This document shows, piece after piece, positions 28,249 through 47,700 of a stretch of DNA of 64,000 nt; position 1 is the stretch's first letter; each line of letters starts with the position of its first letter. Position numbers and translations under genes: made by a program. The stretch spans positions 4,526,001 through 4,590,000 of the forward strand of contig NZ_CP022098.1 of NCBI RefSeq assembly GCF_002305875.1, given 5' to 3'. The DNA comes from Cystobacter fuscus (GTDB lineage: Bacteria; Myxococcota; Myxococcia; Myxococcales; Myxococcaceae). Below the pieces are notes generated by a model, which searched no databases, was not told the origin of the DNA, and worked only from the letters and a program-made list of their open reading frames with translations.

Positions 28249-31200
28249 ATGAGGCCTCTGGGGGGAAGGGGTCTGAATGCAGGTGGGGGCCTCCTCGGCC
28301 TGCTGGCTTTGCTTTGTTCTGGGATTGCGCTGGCGCTCGACGTTTCTGGTCCGATCAACTCCACCACCACCTGGTCGGCCGCGCAGAGCCCGTACCGGGT
28401 CGTCGGCAGCGTCACCGTCCAGGGCGGCGCGACCCTGGTCATCGAGCCGGGCGTGACCGTGCTCATGCAGCCGGGGACGAGCCTGAGCGTCTCGTCGGGC
28501 ACCCTGCGCGCGCGCGGTACCGCCGTCCTGCCCATCGTGTTCACGGCCGAGTCCGACACGGCCGGAGGGTCGCCGGTCCCCGGCAACTGGGGCGTGCTGC
28601 GGTTCGCGAACGGGACGAATGATTCGCTCACGGTCCTGGAGTACGTCGAGGTCCGCTACGGACAGGGCGTCGTCATCGAGTCAGCGGCGCCCACGCTCAA
28701 CCACGTCTGGCTGATCAACAACAGCGGGCCGGCCGTGACCGCCGACCTCGCCTCGTCTCCGGTCGGCGTTGGGCTGCGGGCGACGGGCAACGGGGTTGAC
28801 GGCGTGCTGCTGCCGCCGGGGGAGATCACGGGGGCGGTGGTGTGGGGGTTGCGCGGCATCCCCTATGTCGTGAGCCAGGGTCTGGTGTCGGTAGGTCGCG
28901 CGCCAGCCGTGACCTCGGTGGCGCCGTCGCGGATCGCCCAGGGACAGACGGTGACGATGACGGTGAGCGGGACGCGGCTCGGCGGCGTGGAGCGCGTGCG
29001 CTTCGACAACGCCGCCCTCTCCGGAACCGTGCTCCCGGGCGGCGGCGACACGTCCTTCAGCGTCGACGTGACCGCCTCGGCGCAGGCGGCGACGGGTTCC
29101 ACCGCGCTCGAGGTGTTGGTCGCCGCGGGCCACGCTCGGCTCGAGGGCGCGGTGACGGCCGTCCCGCCGAGGCCGCCGATCGTCGTGGACGGCATGACGC
29201 CGGGCTCGCTCCGCCGCGGCGAGAGCAAGTCCTTCCAGGCGACCGGGCAGAACCTGGCGGGGGCGAACGTCACCACCACCGCCACCGGCCTCACCCTCGG
29301 CAACGTCTCGTCCAGCGCCACGTCGTTGAGCTTCACCCTGGCGGCGTCGGCGAGCGCGGCGTTGGGAGACCAGACGCTGACCTTCACGAACCCAGCCTCG
29401 GCCTCGGGCAGTGCCACGGCGGTGGTGACCGTGGTCGATCTGCCACCGACGGTGGTGACGAGCCCGGCCCCGGTCGCGGTGCCGCCGGACAACGTCGCCC
29501 GTCTTATCAAGCTGCGGCTCTCACGGCCCGACGTGGTCAATCACACCTTCGCGGTGAGCATCGGCAACACGAACATCGCCACGGTCTCACCGGCGGACGT
29601 CGCCATCTCCGCGGGTCAGACCGAGGCGAACCTGCTGGTCACCGGCCGGGTGTTGGGTCAGACGGTGCTCACCCTCGTGTCGCCGACCCTGGGTACGGTG
29701 ACCACGCCGGTCTTCGTCACCACCGAGTTCTCCGGGCTCAACACCAGCTTCGCGCTCCCCCTCGGGGTCGTGGTGACGCCCTCTCCGCTCCCGTCCTCGT
29801 CGGCGGTTGAGGTGGTCTCCAACCTGGTGGGCGTCGCGCTGGGCGATCACCTCGCCGACGTCAGCCCCCGGGTGTTCACCATCGGCACCGGCCCCGTGCC
29901 GCTCGTGATCTCCGGTAGCGGCCTGGCCTCGGTCACCGAGGTGAGCCTTTTGCCCGGGGATGGAGTGACCCTGGGCGCTCCCGCGGCGAGCCCGGACGGC
30001 AGCCAGCTCACGGTTCCGGTGACGGTCGCCGCCGACGCGCCGCTCACTGTCCGCCGGCTCGTCCTCTCCGGTGGCGGCCCCCTTCTCCCCATGCGGCCAG
30101 ACGCCGACCGGATCAAGATCGTGCGGCCGGTCCCGATCATCGACTGGATCTCCCCGCTGTTCGTGCAGACCGGCTCCAGCGGCGTCGGCCTCACCGTGGT
30201 CGGCCGCAACTTCCAGGACCTTCAGGGCGTGGGCATCATGCCCAACGACGGGATCTCGGTCGGCTCACCAGTCGTGACCCCGGATGGCACCCGTCTCACG
30301 GTAAACTTCAGCGTCGCGGCGGACGCGACGCTCGGGCCGCGGGTGGTGACGGTCTCCACGCTCGGCGGAACGTCTCCCACGATCCCATCGGCCGCCAACA
30401 CCCTCACGGTGGTCCAAGGCACGGCACAGGACATCACGCCGGTGGCCGCGGCGTCGCTTGGCGTGGTGCTCGACCAGGTGAGCCCGCCAGCCTCCCAGAC
30501 GTTCGGCGTGTGGCCGTCGAACGTGGGAGTGATCTTCGGGAGCGCGGTGACGTCGATCAGCCCGAAGGCGGGTGAGATTGGCTCGAACGTCACGCTTTCG
30601 CTCCAGGGCGCCGGGCTCGGTGGCGTCACGGCCGTGCAGCTCAGCCCCTCGACGGGCCTCACCGTGGGGACGCCGCAGCTCGCGCCCGATGGCAACTCCC
30701 TGACCGTGAGCCTGGCGATCGCGGCCGACGCGCCCCAGACGATGCGCACCGTGCAGGTGCTCGCGGGTAGCCAGCGGATCGACTTCGTGTCGGTGGCGGA
30801 CGCGCTCTTCCGCGTCACCCCACCGCCGCCCCGCATCGACTGGATCAGCCCGCTGTCGGTGCAGATCGGCGCCGCCCCCACCACGCTCACCATCGCTGGC
30901 GCCAATCTTCAGGACGCGTCGCGAGTCAGTGTCCTCCCGCCGGACGGGATGATGCTCTCCGCGCCGAGCACCAACGCCGCTGGTACGACCATCACGGTCA
31001 CCATCGCGGCCGCCGCGGGCGCGGCGACGGGGCCGCGCGTCGTGACCCTCACCACCCCGGCCGGTGAGACTCCCAGCACACCCGGCGCGGCCAACACGCT
31101 CACCGTGGCGTCGACTGCCGGGACGAGCTTCGGGCCTTTCGCGACGTCGCTGGGCGTGACCCTCCAGGAACAGGTCACGCCGTCGCCGGTGCCGTACGGC

Positions 31201-31881
31201 CCGCTCCTGTCGCCCGCGGTGGGTGTGGATGTCACGGTCGAGGCGCCGACGACCGGCACGGCCCAACTCGTGACCGGTGCGCTGGTGGGCGTGGCCTTCG
31301 GCCCCACGGCGCAGGCGCTCTCGCCCGCGGGCGTCCTCGCCGGTCAGTCCGCCACGATCACGATCTCCGGAGCGAGCCTCGATGCCGTCACCTCGGTCGC
31401 CGTTGTCCCTTCCACGGGGCTGACGCTCGGCGCGTTCACCGTGAGCGCCGACGGCACGCAGCTCTCCATCCCCGTCACCGCGGACGCCGCGGCCCCCGCT
31501 GACGCGCGGCGGTTCGTCCTGTCGGGCGCCTCCGGCTCGGTGCAGTTCAGCCAGCCAGCGGCGAACCGACTCGTCATCGTGCCGGCCCTCCCGGTCATCA
31601 GCTCCATCGAGCCGATCCTCGGCACCCAGGGGCAGGCGGGCTCGTTGCTGATCCGCGCGACGAACACGCAGTACGCGACCGGCGTGACGATCACGCCCTC
31701 TACCGGCGTGACGTTCAGTCCCACCTTCACGGTCGATGCCGCCCAGGGGCGGCTCACCATCGCCTTCAGCATCGCGCCCGACGCGCCCGTTGGCCCGCGC
31801 GTGATCCAGGTGGTCACACCAGCGGGGGCGACCCCCGCCGAGCCGTCACCCGTCAACACCTTCACCATTCGGAGTCCCTGA
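28249..31881 (+). CDS. Large secreted protein with beta-helix start and TIG-like tandem repeats
   Basis: This 1210-residue protein has a signal peptide (LLGLLALLCSGIALA). A beta-helix-like opening (about 30-190: GGATLVIEPGVTVLMQPGTS, HVWLINNSGPAV) precedes a long array of IPT/TIG-type Ig modules. From about residue 551 the protein is built of large repeats starting VPLVISGSGLASVTEV (551), VTLSLQGAGLGGVTAV (781) and ATITISGASLDAVTSV (1035). Each contains a second module (IDWISPLFVQ, IDWISPLSVQ, ISSIEPILGT). The third copy ends early. No anchor or sorting signal is visible. Likely an extracellular adhesin or scaffold exported with the neighbouring RHS protein. Confidence 0.75.
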   Translation: MRPLGGRGLNAGGGLLGLLALLCSGIALALDVSGPINSTTTWSAAQSPYRVVGSVTVQGGATLVIEPGVTVLMQPGTSLSVSSGTLRARGTAVLPIVFTAESDTAGGSPVPGNWGVLRFANGTNDSLTVLEYVEVRYGQGVVIESAAPTLNHVWLINNSGPAVTADLASSPVGVGLRATGNGVDGVLLPPGEITGAVVWGLRGIPYVVSQGLVSVGRAPAVTSVAPSRIAQGQTVTMTVSGTRLGGVERVRFDNAALSGTVLPGGGDTSFSVDVTASAQAATGSTALEVLVAAGHARLEGAVTAVPPRPPIVVDGMTPGSLRRGESKSFQATGQNLAGANVTTTATGLTLGNVSSSATSLSFTLAASASAALGDQTLTFTNPASASGSATAVVTVVDLPPTVVTSPAPVAVPPDNVARLIKLRLSRPDVVNHTFAVSIGNTNIATVSPADVAISAGQTEANLLVTGRVLGQTVLTLVSPTLGTVTTPVFVTTEFSGLNTSFALPLGVVVTPSPLPSSSAVEVVSNLVGVALGDHLADVSPRVFTIGTGPVPLVISGSGLASVTEVSLLPGDGVTLGAPAASPDGSQLTVPVTVAADAPLTVRRLVLSGGGPLLPMRPDADRIKIVRPVPIIDWISPLFVQTGSSGVGLTVVGRNFQDLQGVGIMPNDGISVGSPVVTPDGTRLTVNFSVAADATLGPRVVTVSTLGGTSPTIPSAANTLTVVQGTAQDITPVAAASLGVVLDQVSPPASQTFGVWPSNVGVIFGSAVTSISPKAGEIGSNVTLSLQGAGLGGVTAVQLSPSTGLTVGTPQLAPDGNSLTVSLAIAADAPQTMRTVQVLAGSQRIDFVSVADALFRVTPPPPRIDWISPLSVQIGAAPTTLTIAGANLQDASRVSVLPPDGMMLSAPSTNAAGTTITVTIAAAAGAATGPRVVTLTTPAGETPSTPGAANTLTVASTAGTSFGPFATSLGVTLQEQVTPSPVPYGPLLSPAVGVDVTVEAPTTGTAQLVTGALVGVAFGPTAQALSPAGVLAGQSATITISGASLDAVTSVAVVPSTGLTLGAFTVSADGTQLSIPVTADAAAPADARRFVLSGASGSVQFSQPAANRLVIVPALPVISSIEPILGTQGQAGSLLIRATNTQYATGVTITPSTGVTFSPTFTVDAAQGRLTIAFSIAPDAPVGPRVIQVVTPAGATPAEPSPVNTFTIRSP

Positions 31882-31898
31882 ACCATGCGGAGAGCGAC

Positions 31899-33374
31899 AT
31901 GAGCAGTCAACTCAAGCAGATGGGCCGGGTGATGGCATCCATGGTGCTGGTCATCTCGGGGACGGCGATGGCCTTCAACAGCGGCAGCACCGGCGCGGAT
32001 GGGGCGTTCAGCCCGACGGTGAGCACGCAGGTGCAGCTCCCGGAGAACGGCATCTTCAACTTCACGACCGTGAACATCCCCAGCGGTGTCACCGTGACGT
32101 TCAAGAGAAACACCGCCAACACACCGATTGTCATCCTCGCTACCGGCAACGTCACCATCGCGGGAGCGATCGATGTCAGTGGCTCCAGCTCGGCCAACGT
32201 CGGCGCCGCGGGCGATGGCAACCTGGGCGATGACGGGATCCCCGGCCGCGGTGGGCCCGGCGGTCAGGACGGCGGACGTGGAGGTCCGGCCGGAGCGGCG
32301 GCGACCTCGCGCGGTGGCAATGGGCTCGGGCCCGGAGGAGGCTTGGGAGGGGCCCTGGGCGGGACCGACACTGGCTGCTACTACACTAATGCGACGGGCG
32401 GCGGCGGTGCTGGCTTCGGTAACGGGGGCTCGAATGCCGTCGCGTTCGCTAGTGGGAACACGACGTATTCGCGGGGCGGCGTCGCCTACGGATCGAGCCA
32501 GCTCCTGCCGTTGATCGGCGGCTCGGGTGGCGGCGGCGGTGGCGGCAACACCGGGCTCGGTGGGTCGGGCGGCGGTGGTGGTGGTGGCGCGATCCTCATC
32601 GCCTCCTCCGAGACGCTCAATGTCACTGGTTCGATCCTGGCGAATGGAGGCGCTTCGGGCGGGACCGCCGGGGGCGAATCGGGCGGGACGGGCGGAGGGG
32701 GCAGCGGAGGCGCCATCCGATTGCTGGCGACGACCCTCTCCGGCAACGGCACGCTCAGCGCCGCCGCCGGTGCCGCCGCCGGGAACGCGAACAGCGGCTG
32801 TTTCAATGGCGGGAGCGGAGCGGTGGGTCGCATCCGGCTGGAGGCGGAGACCCTTACCCGGACGGCCGGCAGCACGCCGCCGTTCCCCGCGGCGACCGCG
32901 CCGACCACGGTGTTCGTCGCCGGGCTGCCCACGCTCCGCATCACCAGCGTCGCGGGCGTGAGCGCGCCCGCCGTGCCGACGGGCAACGCCGACATCGTGC
33001 TGCCCGCGAACACCCCGAACCCGGTCACGGTCACGTTCACGACGACGGGGGTGCCAGTCGGAAACACCGTCACCCTCACTGTGGTCCCCGCCGCGGCCGC
33101 ATCGGAGAGCGCCGTGAGCCCGGCGTTGTCCGGCTCCACCGACAGCGCTACCACCAGTGTCAACATCAACCTGCCGAGCGGTCCGAGTGTGCTGCAGGCC
33201 ACGACCTCGTACACCGTGGTCGCGGCGCTCGGCCGCGAGCTGGGCACGCGCTACGCGAACGGCGAGCAGGTGGAGCGGGTGACGCTAATCGCCAGCCTCC
33301 AGGGGCCGCCAGCGGTCATGCTCACGACGGTGTCTGGCAAGGAGTACCGGGTCGCGGCGCAGGCCCGGGACTAG
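31899..33374 (+). CDS. Secreted glycine-rich protein
   Basis: This 491-residue protein has a signal peptide (ASMVLVISGTAMA) and an opening strand region (PSGVTVTFKRNTANTPIVIL). A long Gly-rich segment spans about residues 100-300, with runs such as GGSGGGGGGG and GGTGGGGSGGAIRLLA. The periodic GNVTIAGAIDVSGS / ETLNVTGSILANGG pattern suggests a beta-helix with glycine loops. A C-terminal Ig-like half follows. It lies 17 bases after the TIG protein and 9 before the next gene, so it is operonic. No catalytic residues are seen; a matrix or adhesin role is a guess. Confidence 0.7.
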   Translation: MSSQLKQMGRVMASMVLVISGTAMAFNSGSTGADGAFSPTVSTQVQLPENGIFNFTTVNIPSGVTVTFKRNTANTPIVILATGNVTIAGAIDVSGSSSANVGAAGDGNLGDDGIPGRGGPGGQDGGRGGPAGAAATSRGGNGLGPGGGLGGALGGTDTGCYYTNATGGGGAGFGNGGSNAVAFASGNTTYSRGGVAYGSSQLLPLIGGSGGGGGGGNTGLGGSGGGGGGGAILIASSETLNVTGSILANGGASGGTAGGESGGTGGGGSGGAIRLLATTLSGNGTLSAAAGAAAGNANSGCFNGGSGAVGRIRLEAETLTRTAGSTPPFPAATAPTTVFVAGLPTLRITSVAGVSAPAVPTGNADIVLPANTPNPVTVTFTTTGVPVGNTVTLTVVPAAAASESAVSPALSGSTDSATTSVNINLPSGPSVLQATTSYTVVAALGRELGTRYANGEQVERVTLIASLQGPPAVMLTTVSGKEYRVAAQARD

Positions 33375-33383
33375 TCACGACCC

Positions 33384-44233
<10,850 letters not shown>

Positions 44234-44238
44234 ACTCC

Positions 44239-44655
44239 ATGACTTCACGACTATCATGCGACGAGAACGGTTTTTTGAAGGGATTCCCCTACCACGATGG
44301 CTTTCTCGATGGCGTGCTCGCGGGTGGAACAGAAGTGCATCTCGCACTTCGCTCCAGTCGCAGCGAGCGACGTGTTTTGACGTTACGGCGTGTTGTGATG
44401 TTCCATGTCGAGGGCTTTCGTGAGGGAAACATCGTGCTGAACTTGCGGCTATTGCGCGCCGACCAAGTGGCGAGTGACGCGGAGGTTCGACGCATCCTGG
44501 CGGACCGGCTTTTTTTTGACCCAGCGAAATTGGGTGCGGATTCCTCGGTGTTCCTGCTGGAGGCTTCATTTGGTGCTGAAGTCGTCGCGATTTGCGGAGA
44601 GGTCGAGATCAGCGAAGTTGGAGTAACGCTGGCACTGTCACGCGGTGCCTCCTGA
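44239..44655 (+). CDS. Probable immunity protein for the RHS toxin
   Basis: This 138-residue cytoplasmic protein starts five bases after the RHS stop. It opens GFLKGFPYHDGFLDGVLAGG, a beta-sandwich-like start seen in small partners of RHS genes. RRVVMFHVEGFREGNIVLNL follows, with a strand-rich end (EVEISEVGVTLALS). It has no signal peptide and is less GC-rich than the giant genes around it. Position, size and location fit a cognate immunity protein. I cannot assign a named family. A 10-bp inverted repeat begins directly after its stop. Confidence 0.6.
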   Translation: MTSRLSCDENGFLKGFPYHDGFLDGVLAGGTEVHLALRSSRSERRVLTLRRVVMFHVEGFREGNIVLNLRLLRADQVASDAEVRRILADRLFFDPAKLGADSSVFLLEASFGAEVVAICGEVEISEVGVTLALSRGAS

Positions 44656-44743
44656 GGTGGACCCCAACGGAATCGGGGCAACTTCACGTCGGCTGGGATG
44701 CAAATAACGGAGCCCTGAAACTAGTCCTAACACGGGGTCCACC
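44656..44743. repeat. Perfect 10-bp inverted repeat bracketing the immunity/PKD junction
   Basis: GGTGGACCCC at 44656-44665 and GGGGTCCACC at 44734-44743 are exact reverse complements, 68 bases apart. The left arm starts at the base after the immunity stop codon. Possible readings are an mRNA stem-loop separating the operon end from the next gene, or an insertion boundary. Confidence 0.55.
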
Positions 44744-44773
44744 CAGTAGAGGGGGTGGGTGAGGCGGAGTACG

Positions 44774-47700
44774 ATGACAATAGCCGGGACATTCCGTTGC
44801 TCATCGGTGGGGTCGATGGCGATTCGCCTGTTCGCCTGCGCTTGCTTCTTGTTTGCGGACACCGCCCTGGCCCTCGACACCATCTGCGCGCGGGTCAGGC
44901 TCCAGATCGACCAGAAGCTCACCCTCGAGCGCCAGGGCTTCGACGCGATGATGCGCATCACCAATGCGCTCGACACCGTGGAGCTGAAGCAGGTGCGCGT
45001 GGACGTACTGTTCACGGACGAGGCCGGGGCGCCGGTCCGGGCCACCTCCGATCCGAACGACACCTCCGCCAGCTTCTTCATCCGCATCGACACCATTGGG
45101 GGCATCTCGGACGTGAACGGGAACGGCACGGTCGCTCCGGCCAGCGTGGCCGAGGTGCACTGGCTCATCATCCCCAGCCCGGGCGCGGGCGGGACGGTGC
45201 CGGGGGGCAAGATCTACTTCGTCGGCGCCAACCTCAGCTACACCGTCGGCGGCGAGGCACAGACAATGAAGGTGTCGCCCGACACGGTCACCGTCCAGCC
45301 GATGCCGCGGCTGACCCTCGATTATTTCCTCACCCAGGAGGTCTTCGCCGACGACCCGTTCACGCCGCAGATCGAGCCGCAGGTGCCGTTCACCCTCGGG
45401 GTCCGCGTTCGCAACGGCGGCGCGGCGGCGGCCCGCAACGTCAAGATCGAATCCGCGCAGCCGAAGATCGTCGAGAACATCCAGGGCCTGCTCGTCGGCT
45501 TCCAGATCACCGGCAGCTACGTGAACGACTCACCCACCAGCCCCAGCCTCCTCGCCGAGCTGGGTAACATCGCCCCCTCCGCCGCGAGCACCGGCCGCTG
45601 GGTGATGACGACGACGCTCTCCGGCAAGTTCGTCGAGTTCAATGCCTCGTTCACGCACTCCGACGCGCTGGGCGGCGCACTGACCTCGCTCATCGACGCC
45701 ACCCACGCCCACCTGCTCGTCCGCGACGTGAGGGTCGATCTCCCCGGCCGTGACTCCGTGCGCGACTTCCTCGCTCGCGACGACGACGTGTTGCGCGTCT
45801 ACGAGTCGACGGGTGTGGACACGATGGTGACTGATCAATCGGAATCCTCCACGCTGTCCCCGTCCGGCGGTGACGCGACCTACCAGCTACTGGCGCCCCA
45901 GACCGCTGGCTTCATGTACGTGCGGCTCCCGGATCCCTCCGGGGGCACGAAGCAGCTCGGGCCGGTGACCCGTTCGGACGGGAAGGTGATTCCGCCGGAG
46001 AACGTCTGGTTGTCCAGGTCGCGTGCCACGCCTGGTGGCCCGTTCAGCTACTGGATCAACCTGTTCGACGCCAACACTCCCGGCACCTACACCCTGGTCC
46101 TGATGGCGCTGGCGGGGACACCGCGCCCGCCGGTGCTCCAGTCCATCCCGGACCATGTCGTCCGAGAAGGCGAGCGGGTGGAGTTCCTGGTCGAGGCCTC
46201 CGATCCGGACGGCACGATTCCGTCCATCACGACGTCACAGCTCCCGGTGGGGGCTCGGTTCACGCCGCAGGCTCCGTCGAGCGGCACGGCCCGCGGGTCG
46301 TTCGAGTGGACGCCAGCCACCGGCCAGTCGGGCCAGTATCCCATCACCTTCACCGCTTCCGACGGCAGCCTGACCGCGACGAGGACGTCGACGATCACGG
46401 TCACCACGCTGGTTCCGCCATCGGGCCCCGATACCCCGGTCATCTCCCGCCCCGCGGTGGCCTCGACGGTGACGGCGCCGCAGCCCGAGCTGGCCGTCGC
46501 CCCGACCGCGAACCCGCTCGACACCGCCGCCAGCTACCAGTTCGAGCTCTACCGGGACGCCTCGTACACGGACCGGATCGCCCAGAGCCCGGTCGTGCCG
46601 AGGACTTCGCTCGGGGCGGCGTGGCAGGTGCCAGCGCCGCTCGCCGACAACACCCTGTACCACTGGCGCGTGCGCGCCTTCGACGGCACCACGTACAGCA
46701 CCTGGACCCTCGGGCGCTTCACCGTCAACACCGCGAACGACGCCCCGTCCATCCCGGCGATCGCGGCGCCCGCTCCCGGCGGGCACGTGGACACCCCCTC
46801 GCCCACGCTGTCGATCTCCAACAGCACCGACCCCGACGGCGAGCCGGTCGTCTACCGCTTCGAGGTCTACGCCGACGCCGCGCTGAGCCAGAAGCTGCGC
46901 GAGTTCTCCAACGTCGCCGCCGGCGCCGACGGCGTCACCCACGTGGCGGTCGCGCCACCGCTGGCCGACCAGACGACGTACCACTGGCGCGCCTTCGCGA
47001 TCGACCCGCACGGCGCGATCACGGCGTCGCCGGCCGCCAGCTTCTCGATCGACGCCAGCCACCCGGCCCCCGGGGTGCCCGCGATCCTCAGCCCGGTCGT
47101 GGGGACGGTGGTGACCAGCGCCTCCGTCCCACTCCGGGTCACCCACGGCGCGCACGAGCCGGGCGTGGCCGTGAGCTACTTCTTCGAGCTCGACCGCGAC
47201 CGGGGCTTCGCGAGCTCGTCCCTCGTGCACTCGGGCGCGGTCCCGGAGGGGCAGGACGCGACCAGCTTCACCGTCACCGGCCTCGCGGAGAACGCGCGGT
47301 ACTTCTGGCGCGCGAAGAGCAGCGACGGCGTGGCGGAGAGCGCTTGGGTGTACGGCGACTTCTTCGTCGATCAGGCCAATGATCCACCCGGCGTGCCGAC
47401 GCCGCTCAACCCGGGGCAGGGCGCCTTCGTCTCGACCCGCGAGCCACTCCTGGAACTCGGGGCCTCGAGCGACCCGGACGGCGACACCGTCGTGTATCGC
47501 CTGGAGATCTACTCGGACGAGGCGCTGTCCAGCCGCGTGGCCGAGAAGCTGACGAACACCCGTACCTGGGTGGTGCAGCCGCCGCTCGTGGACGAGGCGA
47601 CCTACTTCTGGCGCGTGCGCGCCGAGGACACGCGCGGCGGTGCCAGTGCCTGGAGCGCCGTGCAGCGCTTCTCAGTCCACACCGGCACGGTCCGGCCGCC

